Shown here: positions 1 to 8,162 of the stretch, piece by piece
How the letters are laid out: every line of letters begins with the position of its first letter
Position numbering within the stretch: position 1 is the first letter of the stretch
NCBI GenBank assembly: GCA_003240735.1
Contig: QFNE01000008.1
Span: forward strand, 1 to 64,000
Direction of reading: 5' to 3'
DNA from: Paracoccus denitrificans
GTDB lineage: Bacteria > Pseudomonadota > Alphaproteobacteria > Rhodobacterales > Rhodobacteraceae
DNA: 64,000 nucleotides
The notes under the pieces: model-generated
What the model was told of the DNA's origin: nothing
The model's database searches: none
The model's input: only the letters and a program-made list of their open reading frames with translations
Position numbers and translations under genes: made by a program

Positions 1-1023
1 GCCCGGCTTGACCTCGGCCTTGCCGTAAAGATGAATCTGGCAATCCGGCTCAGTCAGCAGATTTGGCAACCGGTCCATGTCATCGCCGATCAGATTTTCC
101 ATGACCACGTCGGCATACCGGCGGCCATCACCCAAAGGCAGGCCTGCCACCGCGCGAATATGCTGTTCAAATTGATCGACCGTGCACCCCGCCTGCGTCC
201 AATGACCGGAATTGTGGACACGCGGGGCGATTTCGTTGACGACAAGACCATCGGGCGTGACGAACAGCTCAACCCCCATGACGCCGACATAATCCAGCGC
301 CGTGGCGATCTTGCTGGCGATCAGCACCGCATCCGTGACCAACCGCGCGGGCAGACCGCAAGGCACGGTCGTGGTCCGCAAAATGCCGCTTTCATGAACA
401 TTCAGACCGGGATCGTACGCCGTGACGGACCCGTCTGCCGCACGCGCCACGATCACGCTGATCTCCGCTGAAAACTCGACGAACCCTTCCAGAACCGACG
501 GCACCCCAACTTGCGCCCAAGCCGCGGTGGTGTCGTCCCCGGCGGAAAGGCGCAGCTGCCCCTTGCCGTCATAACCCATCCGGCGGGTCTTCAGGATCGC
601 GCGCGACTGACCGGCCAAAGCGGTTGCCAAATCCTGCGCGCTATCGACTGCGGCGTAGGGGGCGGTGCGCAAACCAAGGCCTGTCAGGAAATCCTTCTCG
701 GTCAGGCGGTCCTGACTGATTGCCAAGGCGCGACGGCTGGGACGGATCGGAACGATGCTTTCGATCAGATCCAACGCTTCGGTGGGGACATTCTCGAACT
801 CGTAGGTGACGACATCGACCGACTGCGCAAAGTCGCGGATCGCGTCGGCATCTTCATAAGGCGCATTCGTCACGCGATGCGCAACATCGGCCGCAGGGGA
901 AGCGCCGGGTTCAAAGATATGCGTGCGATACCCTAGGCGGCTGGCCGCGACGGACAACATGCGGCCCAGTTGGCCGCCGCCAAGGATGCCGATGGTTCCA
1001 CCGGGTTTCAGGGCCTCAGTCAT
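1..1023 (-). CDS. purK: N5-carboxyaminoimidazole ribonucleotide synthase PurK (3' end cut by window)
   Basis: ATP-grasp enzyme that carboxylates AIR with bicarbonate to N5-CAIR in de novo purine synthesis. The frame stays open to the window edge: 341 codons are present, close to the usual 350-360, so only the last few residues are missing. The N-terminus carries the GGGQLGRM nucleotide-binding loop, then YEFENVP and KTRRMGYDGKGQ, and near the edge IHLYGK, the ordinary C-terminal PurK motif. The ATG overlaps the purE stop by 8 nt (ATGACTGA), so the two are translationally coupled. Identity is secure; only the C-terminus is unseen. Confidence 0.95.
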   Translation of the reverse strand, partial: MTEALKPGGTIGILGGGQLGRMLSVAASRLGYRTHIFEPGASPAADVAHRVTNAPYEDADAIRDFAQSVDVVTYEFENVPTEALDLIESIVPIRPSRRALAISQDRLTEKDFLTGLGLRTAPYAAVDSAQDLATALAGQSRAILKTRRMGYDGKGQLRLSAGDDTTAAWAQVGVPSVLEGFVEFSAEISVIVARAADGSVTAYDPGLNVHESGILRTTTVPCGLPARLVTDAVLIASKIATALDYVGVMGVELFVTPDGLVVNEIAPRVHNSGHWTQAGCTVDQFEQHIRAVAGLPLGDGRRYADVVMENLIGDDMDRLPNLLTEPDCQIHLYGKAEVKPG

Positions 1024-1501
1024 CGACCGGCTCCTCGGGGATGGACGCTGACAGGTCCGCACGCCATGCGTCCAGACGGGCAGCCAGATCCGGGTCGTTC
1101 AACGCCAGAATACCTGCGGCCATCAGTCCCGCATTCGCGGCACCTGCCGCACCGATGGCCATGGTGGCGACCGGAAACCCCTTGGGCATCTGCACGATCG
1201 AATACAGCGAATCAACGCCCGACAGCGCGCGGGTCTGAACCGGGACACCGATGACAGGGACGCGCGTCTTGGACGCCATCATTCCGGGCAGGTGCGCGGC
1301 ACCACCGGCGCCCGCGATGATCACCTGCAACCCGCGATCAACCGCTTCCTTGCCGTAGGTCCACAGGCGATCAGGTGTGCGATGGGCGCTGACGATCCGA
1401 GCCTCGTACGCGATCCCAAGCTCGTCAAGTATCTGCGCTGCTTCCTTCATCGTGGACCAGTCTGACTGACTGCCCATGATGATGCCGACCGGAACGCCCA
1501 T
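1016..1501 (-). CDS. purE: 5-(carboxyamino)imidazole ribonucleotide mutase PurE
   Basis: Class I PurE, which moves the carboxyl of N5-CAIR to give CAIR, the step after PurK. The 161-aa length is normal. Near the N-terminus GIIMGSQSDW forms the phosphate-binding loop; SAHRTPDRL holds the conserved active-site His, and GAGGAAHLPGM follows. It is first in a purE-purK operon with an 8-nt stop/start overlap. The start is the ATG beginning MGVPVGII; no earlier start is needed for a complete domain. Confidence 0.97.
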   Translation of the reverse strand: MGVPVGIIMGSQSDWSTMKEAAQILDELGIAYEARIVSAHRTPDRLWTYGKEAVDRGLQVIIAGAGGAAHLPGMMASKTRVPVIGVPVQTRALSGVDSLYSIVQMPKGFPVATMAIGAAGAANAGLMAAGILALNDPDLAARLDAWRADLSASIPEEPVDD

Positions 1502-1560
1502 TCATCAACCCCTTGCTAGAAGCGCCGCATCATAGCCACGGCACCCGCGCGGGCAATCGG

Positions 1561-1776
1561 TTATGCGATGATGTCGGGCGTCAGTTCGTCTTCCAGACGC
1601 GAGATCTGATCCTTGAGCGACAGCTTCTGCTTCTTGAGCCGGCCCAACGTCAGACTGCACACCACGCCGTGGGTCATCTGCACGATCTCATCATCCAGAT
1701 CACGGTGCTGGCGGCGCAACACGACCAGCCGGGTTCGCATGATGTCCTCATGGGACATTTCAGGATGAATCGTCAT
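1561..1776 (-). CDS. DUF465 (YdcH-like) small protein
   Basis: A short, highly charged, probably helical protein. The C-terminal half reads GRLKKQKLSLKDQISRLEDEL, typical of DUF465/YdcH proteins, which are common in alphaproteobacteria and have no settled function. I placed the start at the ATG beginning MTIHPEMSHEDIMRT (71 aa). An upstream in-frame ATG at 1809 would add 11 residues that look unrelated to the family. No start has a clear Shine-Dalgarno sequence, so the N-terminus is uncertain. It sits alone between purE and the divergent hsp20. Confidence 0.75.
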   Translation of the reverse strand: MTIHPEMSHEDIMRTRLVVLRRQHRDLDDEIVQMTHGVVCSLTLGRLKKQKLSLKDQISRLEDELTPDIIA

Positions 1777-1872
1777 GGGTGGCGCCCGGCAGGTTGCTTG
1801 GGTGGCCATGATACAGCCGCTGCCCGAAAGTTGTTAATGAAATCTTCATTCTGGCGCCACTGAACCCAAAGT

Positions 1873-1901
1873 CTTGTGCGGCGCAACGCGCGTTCACATA
1901 T
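1873..1901 (+). promoter_or_regulatory. Candidate heat-shock (RpoH-type) promoter of hsp20
   Basis: A CTTG at 1873-1876 is followed by a CACATAT at 1895-1901, resembling the sigma-32 pattern of CTTG plus a C-rich or CAT-containing -10. It lies 65-90 bp before the hsp20 start. The -10 match is loose (no CCCC run). This is inference from motif and context only. Confidence 0.4.
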
Positions 1902-1965
1902 ATCAGTGGACCGGGTTGCCAGAACGGGACCCGGAACCGGACAGTCGCTTCAAGAAGGGCTATTT

Positions 1966-2376
1966 ATGACCAAGACGGGCCTTGGCACACATCCTTACCT
2001 GCTGGGGTTCGACCAGCTGGAACGTCTGGCCGAACGGGCGGCAAAGGGTGGCGAAGGATACCCCCCCTATAACATCGAACACATCGCTCCGGACGGGTTT
2101 CGCATCGCGCTGGCCGTCGCGGGGTTTGCCGAAGATGACCTGTCCGTGACGATCGAGGATCGGCAACTGGTCATCCGCGGACGACAGCCCGAGCAGTCGC
2201 AGGACCGCGTATTTCTTCACCGCGGAATCGCAGCCCGGGCATTCCAGCGCAGTTTCGTGCTGGCGGACGGGATCGAGGTTGAAGGCGCCGGTCTGGAAAA
2301 CGGCCTTCTGAACGTCGATCTGCGCCGCCATCAGCCCGACAGCGTCATTCAGACAATACCGATCAGCCGCAAATGA
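1966..2376 (+). CDS. Hsp20 family small heat-shock protein
   Basis: Small alpha-crystallin-type chaperone that holds unfolding proteins in the cytoplasm. The 136-aa protein has an IbpA-like N-terminus (THPYLLGFDQLERL), the alpha-crystallin fold from about residue 37 (YPPYNIEH) and the family AFQRSF and ENGLLNVDL segments, the latter holding the G-L-L signature of the domain end. The frame is open 30 codons further upstream, but the ATG at 1966 has an AAGAAGG ribosome binding site and matches IbpA-type N-termini. A DUF1150 gene follows 13 nt downstream, the usual Rhodobacterales pairing. A possible RpoH promoter lies upstream. Confidence 0.92.
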   Translation: MTKTGLGTHPYLLGFDQLERLAERAAKGGEGYPPYNIEHIAPDGFRIALAVAGFAEDDLSVTIEDRQLVIRGRQPEQSQDRVFLHRGIAARAFQRSFVLADGIEVEGAGLENGLLNVDLRRHQPDSVIQTIPISRK

Positions 2377-2389
2377 AAGGGGATCGACC

Positions 2390-2617
2390 GTGAACATGAA
2401 ACATGACTTTGAAGGCGAATCCCAACAGGACATCGTCTATATCCGCCGGGTCGAGATGACCGAGCTTCCCGACGAAATCCGCGAACAGGCCAACGGCGCC
2501 GAATCGCTGTACGCCGTTCATGGCGTGAACGGCGAACGCCTTGCGTTGGTGCGCGACCGCGATCTGGCCTTTATGCTGGCGCGTCAGAACGAACTGGCAC
2601 CGGTCAGCGTCCACTAA
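2390..2617 (+). CDS. DUF1150 family protein
   Basis: A 75-aa soluble protein resembling DUF1150 (conserved end: L-x-L-V-R-D-R-D-L-A-F-x-x-A-R-Q-N-E-L). The family is found almost only in alphaproteobacteria next to hsp20; no function is established. The start is GTG at 2390 with a GGGGA ribosome binding site 7 nt away; an in-frame ATG at 2396 is the alternative. It is co-transcribed with hsp20 and closed by the hairpin terminator at 2631. Confidence 0.85.
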   Translation: MNMKHDFEGESQQDIVYIRRVEMTELPDEIREQANGAESLYAVHGVNGERLALVRDRDLAFMLARQNELAPVSVH

Positions 2618-2630
2618 TCGTCACACCACG

Positions 2631-2663
2631 GAAAAAGCCCCGCTGATTCAGCGGGGCTTTTTC
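2631..2663. terminator. Bidirectional intrinsic terminator between DUF1150 gene and sat-cysC
   Basis: A near-perfect inverted repeat with 16-nt arms: GAAAAAGCCCCGCTGA against its exact complement. The GC-rich core is flanked by A5 on the left and T5 on the right, so it can terminate transcripts from either side. It ends the rightward hsp20 operon and the leftward sat-cysC gene. Confidence 0.92.
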
Positions 2664-2680
2664 TTGTTCCGGGCGACCGA

Positions 2681-4390
2681 TCAGCGCGGACCGATCAGGC
2701 CCATGCTTTCCAGCTTCAACAATACCTGCTGCGCCCCGTAATCGACGTCAAACCCTTCGGTATCAACGCGAAGCTCGGGGTTTTCGGGGGTTTCATAGGG
2801 GTCAGAGATCCCGGTGAATTCCTTGATCTTGCCTTCGCGGGCCGCGCGGTAAAGCCCCTTGCGGTCCCGACGCTCACACTCTTCCAGGCTGGTGGCCACG
2901 TGGACCTCAAGGAAGGCGCCATATTGCTCGACCATGTCGCGCACCGCTGAACGCGTCGCCGCATAGGGGGCAATCGGCGCGCAGATGGCGATCCCGCCGT
3001 TCTTGGTGATTTCCGACGCGACATAGCCGATACGCTTGATGTTGATGTCGCGGTGTTCTTTGGAAAACCCGAGCTCGGATGACAGATGCTTGCGCACCAC
3101 GTCACCGTCCAGCAGCGTGACTGGGCGACCGCCCAACTCCATCAGCTTGACCATCAGTGCGTTGGCGATCGTTGATTTTCCCGAACCGGAGAAACCGGTG
3201 AAGAACACAGTAAAGCCCTGCCGCGCCCGTGCCGGTGATGTGCGACGCAATTGTTGGACGACTTCGGGGAAGCTGAACCAGTCAGGGATTTCCAGCCCTT
3301 CGCGCAGGCGGCGGCGCAGTTCGGTGCCCGAGATGTCCAAGACGGTCGTGCCCTCTGGCACTTCGTCGACCGGGTAATACTGCGCCTTTTCCCGGACATA
3401 GACCATCTGTTTGAAATCGACCATTTCGATGCCGATCTCCGCCTGATGCTCGCGCACCAGTTCCTGCGCGGCATAGGGGTCGTAGAAGTCCTTCCCTTGG
3501 CTGTTCTTGCCCGGACCTGCGTGATCGCGGCCGACGATGAAATGGGTCAGACCGTGGTTCTTGCGGATGATCGCGTGCCACAGCGCCTCTCGCGGGCCGC
3601 CCATGCGCATTGCAAGGTTCAGAAGCGACAGATGCGTGGTTGCCGCCGGGTATTTGTCCAGCACCGCCTCGTAACACCGAACGCGGGTGAAGTGATCAAC
3701 GTCGCCCGGCTTGGTCATGCCGACGACCGGGTGGATCAGCAGGTTCGCCTGCGCCTCGCGCGCGGCACGGAACGTCAGTTCCTGATGCGCGCGGTGCAGT
3801 GGGTTGCGCGTCTGGAACGCCACGATGCGACGCCACCCCATCTTCTTGAAGAACGCGCGCAGTTCATTCGGTGTCTCGCGCCGCGCCTTAAAATCGTAAT
3901 GCGTCGGTGCCTGCAGGCCCTTGACCGGACCGCCCAGATAAACCGGCCCCGCGACGTTGTGCAGATACTTCACCGCCGGATGTGCCTGATCGTCAGCACC
4001 AAAGACCTTCTCGGCCTCACGCGATTTGTCCGGCGACCATTTGTCCGTCACCGACATGATCGCCAGGATCACACCCTCTGCGTCGCGCAGCGCGATGTCC
4101 TGACCGGGCTCGACCCCGTCGGCGAAGGCTGCCGACACGTCCAACGTCACGGGCATCGGCCACAGTTCGCCACTGGCAAGGCGCATGTTGTCCAGAACCG
4201 AGTTGTAGTCTCCCTCGGTCAGGAACCCTTTCAGCGGATAAAACCCGCCATTCATGATCAGGTCCAGATCGCAGACCTGTCGAGCGGACAGATCCCACGA
4301 CGGCAGATCGGCCGCCTGCGCCTTGAGGCTTTCGGCAGCTTCAGGGCTGACGAAAAGTTCGGGGATCGGTGCATGATTGGGCTGGGTCAT
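2681..4390 (-). CDS. cysNC-like (sat-cysC): Bifunctional sulfate adenylyltransferase / adenylylsulfate kinase
   Basis: Activates sulfate in two steps: ATP sulfurylase makes APS, then APS kinase makes PAPS for assimilation or sulfation. At 569 aa it has the single-chain ATP-sulfurylase domain first (QTRNPLHRAH near residue 192, GRDHAGPG near 287) and the kinase domain last (P-loop GFSGSGKST near 397, then LLDGDVVRKHL and GISDPYE). The frame is open far upstream, but the ATG at 4390 (MTQPNHAP) gives the family N-terminus; its ribosome binding site is weak. It is a monocistronic gene divergent from the Lrp/AsnC gene. The symbol is descriptive, since naming differs between species. Confidence 0.95.
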   Translation of the reverse strand: MTQPNHAPIPELFVSPEAAESLKAQAADLPSWDLSARQVCDLDLIMNGGFYPLKGFLTEGDYNSVLDNMRLASGELWPMPVTLDVSAAFADGVEPGQDIALRDAEGVILAIMSVTDKWSPDKSREAEKVFGADDQAHPAVKYLHNVAGPVYLGGPVKGLQAPTHYDFKARRETPNELRAFFKKMGWRRIVAFQTRNPLHRAHQELTFRAAREAQANLLIHPVVGMTKPGDVDHFTRVRCYEAVLDKYPAATTHLSLLNLAMRMGGPREALWHAIIRKNHGLTHFIVGRDHAGPGKNSQGKDFYDPYAAQELVREHQAEIGIEMVDFKQMVYVREKAQYYPVDEVPEGTTVLDISGTELRRRLREGLEIPDWFSFPEVVQQLRRTSPARARQGFTVFFTGFSGSGKSTIANALMVKLMELGGRPVTLLDGDVVRKHLSSELGFSKEHRDINIKRIGYVASEITKNGGIAICAPIAPYAATRSAVRDMVEQYGAFLEVHVATSLEECERRDRKGLYRAAREGKIKEFTGISDPYETPENPELRVDTEGFDVDYGAQQVLLKLESMGLIGPR

Positions 4391-4521
4391 CGACAACTCT
4401 GATCTGGGCAAAACGATGGGCGTGACGGGCTCGCGTTGGCCCCTTAACGCCGTCACCCACCAAGGGCAACCGTGGCGCGGGGATCGCGCCCGGTTAGAAA
4501 TATTGTTGCGCTGGAGGTCCG

Positions 4522-4541
4522 TTGTCGATAGTTTCCGACAA
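4522..4541. promoter_or_regulatory. Inverted repeat TTGTCG-N8-CGACAA before the Lrp/AsnC gene
   Basis: Perfect 6-bp arms (4522-4527 and 4536-4541) with an 8-nt spacer lie in the 185-bp gap between the divergent sat-cysC and Lrp-type genes. Lrp-family regulators commonly bind such dyads and autoregulate, so this is a plausible operator. No experimental consensus for this regulator is known to me. Confidence 0.45.
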
Positions 4542-4546
4542 GTCTT

Positions 4547-4563
4547 TTCGCCTTTACGGCGAA
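4547..4563 (+). other. Short leader hairpin of the Lrp/AsnC gene
   Basis: TTCGCC and GGCGAA arms around a TTTAC loop lie immediately before the AAGGGGA ribosome binding site. The stem leaves the ribosome binding site free. It could stabilise the 5' end or be part of an operator; no T run follows, so it is not a terminator. Confidence 0.35.
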
Positions 4564-4575
4564 CCAAGGGGAAAT

Positions 4576-5076
4576 ATGTCTGCATCCAAGCTTGACGATA
4601 TCGACCGCCACATTCTGGCAGAGCTGCAGGCAGACGGTCGGATGACGAACGTCGAACTGGCCCGGCGTGTGGGCATTTCTGCGCCACCTTGCCTGCGTCG
4701 CGTCCGCGCGTTGGAAGAACAAGGCTACATCCGTGGCTACCACGCCGATATCGAGCCGGAGAAGCTTGGTTTTGATGTCCGCGTGTTTGCTATGGTGCGG
4801 CTGCAAAGTCAGTCCGAACGCGATCTGGGTGCGTTCGAACAGCAGGTGCGTGGCTGGCCGATGGTCCGTGAATGTCACATGCTGAACGGAGAGATCGACT
4901 TCATCCTGAAATGCGTCTCGCCGGATCTGCCGACTTTCCAGCGTTTTCTGACCGAAAAACTGACCAGCGCCGACAATGTTGCCAGCGTCAAGACAAGCCT
5001 CGTGATCCGCAACGGTAAGGAAGAACCGGGCGTCCCGTTCGAGTACATCGCCACCCCACCCCGCCGCGCATCATAG
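4576..5076 (+). CDS. Lrp/AsnC family transcriptional regulator
   Basis: A 166-aa DNA-binding protein with an AsnC-type helix-turn-helix at the N-terminus (LDDIDRHILAELQADGR, then VGISAPPCLRRVRALEEQGYI) and a RAM ligand/oligomerisation domain from about residue 60. The start at 4576 has an AAGGGGA ribosome binding site; the frame extends 18 codons upstream but without family similarity. The effector cannot be read from the sequence. It is divergent from sat-cysC, though a role in sulfur control is only a guess. It ends in a 6-bp convergent overlap with pgeF. Confidence 0.92.
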   Translation: MSASKLDDIDRHILAELQADGRMTNVELARRVGISAPPCLRRVRALEEQGYIRGYHADIEPEKLGFDVRVFAMVRLQSQSERDLGAFEQQVRGWPMVRECHMLNGEIDFILKCVSPDLPTFQRFLTEKLTSADNVASVKTSLVIRNGKEEPGVPFEYIATPPRRAS

Positions 5077-5826
5077 GACGATGGCAGAGATCAACCGTCC
5101 GTAATCCGCCTGTGACTGATGCACGCTGCGCCGATAGGAAAAGAACTTCTCGGGGTCCGAATAGGTGCAGTGGCCGGTGAATTCGGCGTCGACGTCCGCC
5201 TCGCGCAACTTGGCCAAACCATATCCGGGCAGGTTGAACATCGGCCGCCCGTTCGGTCCCCCTGAAAAGAAGCGCTGGTTCTCCGGTTCGTCCATCGTGA
5301 ATTCGTCAAAGAATTCCTCACCGACCTCATAGGCGCGCTGGGTGATGCATGGCCCCACGACAGCGCGGATATCGGTTGCCCCAAGCGCACGCATTGCGTC
5401 CGCCGTCGCTTGCAGAACGCCTGCCTGCGCGCCGCGCCACCCGGCATGGGCCGCACCGATAACGCCCGCTGCTGGATCGGCGAACAGAACCGGTTGGCAA
5501 TCCGCAGACAGCACACCAAGGGCCACCCCGGGCACGCTGGTTACCAGCGCATCGGCGCGCGTGCTGGCAGCGGCTGGGATCTGGTCCGGGTCGGTGATCG
5601 TCACGACGTCGGCGGAGTGGACCTGGTTGACCGTTGCCAGTCGGTCAGGTGCGACACCCATTGCGTCGGCCACGCGGGCACGGTTGATGCTGACGATCTC
5701 CGCCTGATCGGACGACCCGCGACCACAATTCAGCCCCTCGAACAGACCTGATGACGCACCACCTTTGCGGGTAAAGAACCCATGCCGGACAGGGCGAAGG
5801 TTGTGGTGGGTCAGGATCTCCAACAT
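5071..5826 (-). CDS. pgeF: Peptidoglycan editing factor PgeF (YfiH, multicopper-oxidase-like fold)
   Basis: A 251-aa YfiH/DUF152 protein; the family is reported to remove misincorporated residues during peptidoglycan precursor synthesis and has purine nucleoside phosphorylase-like activity in some members. Metal-site residues are visible in VNQVHSADVV, GVLSADCQPVLF and AAHAGWRGAQAG (His, Cys, His). The start MLEILTHHNLRPVRHGFFTRKGG is the typical family start. It is last in the lgt-midA-pgeF operon, 4 nt after midA. Its 3' end overlaps the end of the convergent Lrp gene by 6 bp. Confidence 0.93.
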   Translation of the reverse strand: MLEILTHHNLRPVRHGFFTRKGGASSGLFEGLNCGRGSSDQAEIVSINRARVADAMGVAPDRLATVNQVHSADVVTITDPDQIPAAASTRADALVTSVPGVALGVLSADCQPVLFADPAAGVIGAAHAGWRGAQAGVLQATADAMRALGATDIRAVVGPCITQRAYEVGEEFFDEFTMDEPENQRFFSGGPNGRPMFNLPGYGLAKLREADVDAEFTGHCTYSDPEKFFSYRRSVHQSQADYGRLISAIVL

Positions 5827-5830
5827 GTGC

Positions 5831-6898
5831 CTACTCCTTCGCGCGGATCGGCAGAAAGCCGGGCGGCGGCGGCGCTTCTGGCCCCCAGATCGCCATCGCC
5901 TTGAACAACTGTCCCATCTGATCGTCCCCGGTCAAGCGCGCAAGCGCGGCGTTCGCCCCCACATCGCCAGCTTGCGACAGCCGCGCCGCCCGGGTGGCGA
6001 TCCCGAGCGACAAAAGCCACGGCCCCTGAGGCACAGGTAGAGAGGCGTTGGCCCCGGAAGTTAATGCCTGTGCGGCCAAAGGCGCAAAATCGACATGCGC
6101 AGTCAGGTCGGCGTCGCCCGGATGCGCCAGAGGGTTTTCATATTGATGACCGCGCAGGGCCTGGAAACTGTCGCCCTGCCCGTCCCACGTGCCATAGTCG
6201 ATGATGACCGCCGCCCCACCATGCGCGGCAATCTTATCTCCGATGACACCGACAACGGGCAACGCGGTTGGACAGACTTCATACACATCACCCGGTTTGC
6301 CCTGACGGCTGAGGGGGATGGGTGGCGACAGGGCAAAGGCCAGTTGCCCATCCCCGTCGAGCGTCACCATACGCTCTGCCCAGCCATCGGCGGCCAATTG
6401 AAACTGACGGATCGGCAGCGCGTCGAAAAACTCATTCGCCACCAGAAATAACGGTGCGGCGGGCAGGTCCTCGGCACGGTCCAGATGGGCTATCGGTCCC
6501 GTCCAGACCTTGGCCAGCGTGTCCGTTTGCACTTGGCGAAGATGCGACGACGCCTCGACCAGAAAGACCTGTGCGGCCGCGTGAAACCCCGCCACGCCGC
6601 GTGTCGCACGCAGGATATCGGCCATCAGCGTGCCGCGACCCGGACCCAGCTCGGCCAAAGTGAACCTCGCCGGGCTGCCTTGATCCAGCCACGCCTGCGC
6701 TAGCGCGAGACCCACCATCTCACCGAACATCTGGCTGATTTCAGGCGCGGTCGTGAAATCGCCGGAGGCGCCGAATGGGTCGCGAGTCGAGTAATAGCCG
6801 TGCTGCGGGTGCAGCAGGCACAGCGTCATGTAGTCATCCAGCCGCATCGGGCCGTGCTGGGCAATCCTGCCCGCGATGATCTGCACCAAAGGCGTCAT
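5831..6898 (-). CDS. SAM-dependent methyltransferase, MidA/NDUFAF7 family
   Basis: A 355-aa class I methyltransferase of the COG1565/DUF185 family. The eukaryotic relative NDUFAF7 methylates an arginine of the complex I subunit NDUFS2 during assembly; that function is not proven for the bacterial protein. Visible features are HPQHGYYSTRDPFG, GASGDFTTAPEISQMFGEMVG, the SAM-binding ELGPGRGTLMADILR, and NEFFDALPIRQF. The start at 6898 overlaps the lgt stop by 4 nt (ATGA). A complete NuoD (the NDUFS2 homologue) is encoded 35 kb away in this window. Confidence 0.92.
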   Translation of the reverse strand: MTPLVQIIAGRIAQHGPMRLDDYMTLCLLHPQHGYYSTRDPFGASGDFTTAPEISQMFGEMVGLALAQAWLDQGSPARFTLAELGPGRGTLMADILRATRGVAGFHAAAQVFLVEASSHLRQVQTDTLAKVWTGPIAHLDRAEDLPAAPLFLVANEFFDALPIRQFQLAADGWAERMVTLDGDGQLAFALSPPIPLSRQGKPGDVYEVCPTALPVVGVIGDKIAAHGGAAVIIDYGTWDGQGDSFQALRGHQYENPLAHPGDADLTAHVDFAPLAAQALTSGANASLPVPQGPWLLSLGIATRAARLSQAGDVGANAALARLTGDDQMGQLFKAMAIWGPEAPPPPGFLPIRAKE

Positions 6899-7770
6899 GC
6901 GATCCGGCGTGCGCGAAGCACGAAGTAAAGCCCGACGATCACCATCGGCAGGGACAGCACCTGCCCCATCGACAGCCCCCAATAGGCCCCGCCGATCACG
7001 TGGCCGAAGGGGTTGTCAGGCGTGATGAACTGCGCATCCGCCTGACGAAACAGCTCGACGAACATGCGCGACAGGCCGTACCCGATCAGGAATACGCCGA
7101 GCGTTAGTCCGGGTCGCAGCAGGCTGCCGGTGCGAACCATCACGACAAGGACGATGAACAGCAAAAGCCCTTCCAACCCGGCCTCATACAGTTGGCTGGG
7201 ATGACGGGCGCAGGGGCCGACGATCCCGGGGCAGGATTGCGCCGCCTCGCCTGGGAAGATCACACCCCACGGAAGATCGGTCGGACGGCCCCAAAGCTCA
7301 GCGTTGATGAAGTTGGAAATGCGGCCAAGGCCCAGCCCGACCGGGGTTGCGACGGCCATCGCGTCGGCCAGTCGCAGGGGCGATACACCGTTCCGCCGTG
7401 CCCAAAGCCACGACGCGATGACCACGCCCACGAACCCGCCATGAAACGACATCCCGCCCTTCCACAGAACCGGGATCATCTGCGGGTTGGCAAGATAATA
7501 CGCCGGCTCATAGAACAGCACGAACCCCAGACGACCACCCACAACGACCCCGACAATGATCCATGTCAGCAGATCCTCGACCTTGCCGGGCTGCATCGGC
7601 GCAGTGCCGCCCCACAGCCCCGGCCGCCTGAACAGCACCACCAGAATGCGCCACCCGATCAAAAGCCCCGCCAGATAGGCCATCGCATACCAACGCAGCG
7701 CGAATTCGCGACCGGCGATCGTGAAAGAGACGATCTCGGGGGAAATGTCGGGAAACGGTATCATGGACAT
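6895..7770 (-). CDS. lgt: Prolipoprotein diacylglyceryl transferase Lgt
   Basis: Integral inner-membrane enzyme that transfers diacylglycerol from phosphatidylglycerol to the lipobox Cys of prolipoproteins. It is 291 aa with about seven hydrophobic segments and the Lgt signature GLGRISNFINAELWGRP around the catalytic face; WKGGMSFHGG and SQLYEAGLEG are also family motifs. First gene of the lgt-midA-pgeF operon. At least two probable substrates lie in this window: CyoA and the lipoprotein between nuoG and nuoH. Confidence 0.97.
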   Translation of the reverse strand: MSMIPFPDISPEIVSFTIAGREFALRWYAMAYLAGLLIGWRILVVLFRRPGLWGGTAPMQPGKVEDLLTWIIVGVVVGGRLGFVLFYEPAYYLANPQMIPVLWKGGMSFHGGFVGVVIASWLWARRNGVSPLRLADAMAVATPVGLGLGRISNFINAELWGRPTDLPWGVIFPGEAAQSCPGIVGPCARHPSQLYEAGLEGLLLFIVLVVMVRTGSLLRPGLTLGVFLIGYGLSRMFVELFRQADAQFITPDNPFGHVIGGAYWGLSMGQVLSLPMVIVGLYFVLRARRIA

Positions 7771-7836
7771 GCGCCTTTTTCAGTTACGGGCACGCTTCGG
7801 CTTTGTGGTCCAGTGTGTCAACCTGAAGGGCGACGA

Positions 7837-7867
7837 TTGAAGCGACGCGATTTCGCGACCATATAGA
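7837..7867 (+). promoter_or_regulatory. Candidate promoter of ubiK
   Basis: TTGAAG at 7837-7842 and TATAGA at 7862-7867 are separated by 19 nt (18 if ATATAG is taken as the -10). They lie 38 nt before the ubiK start in the divergent lgt/ubiK gap. The long spacer makes this tentative. Confidence 0.35.
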
Positions 7868-7904
7868 CGGCAAGGAAACTTCCGACCACGGAACGGAGCG
7901 ACAG

Positions 7905-8162
7905 ATGACCAACCCCGGCAACCGCATTTTCGACGACATGTCGCGCCTGATGACGAACGCGATGGGCGTGGCCCAAGGTGCGCGGAATGAGGCTGAGACC
8001 GCCTTCAAGGGTTGGGTCGACCGTTGGCTGGCGGAGCGTGACTTCGTCACCCGCGAAGAGTTCGAAGCCGTCCGCGAGATGGCCATCAAGGCCCGGTCCG
8101 AAAATGCCGAGCTTCGCGCCGAGATCGACGCCCTGAAAGCGCCGAAAGCGCCGCAGCTTTAG
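7905..8162 (+). CDS. ubiK: Accessory factor UbiK family protein (BMFP)
   Basis: An 85-aa protein of the YqiC/UbiK family: an amphipathic N-terminal half that can insert in membranes (RIFDDMSRLMTNAMGVAQGARNEAE) and a C-terminal coiled coil (REEFEAVREMAIKARSENAELRAEIDAL, given here in part). In E. coli UbiK binds UbiJ and supports aerobic ubiquinone synthesis. The length and the F-V-T-R-E-E-F motif fit the family well. Divergent from lgt; its stop overlaps the end of the convergent DUF6476-like gene by 4 nt. Confidence 0.88.
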   Translation: MTNPGNRIFDDMSRLMTNAMGVAQGARNEAETAFKGWVDRWLAERDFVTREEFEAVREMAIKARSENAELRAEIDALKAPKAPQL

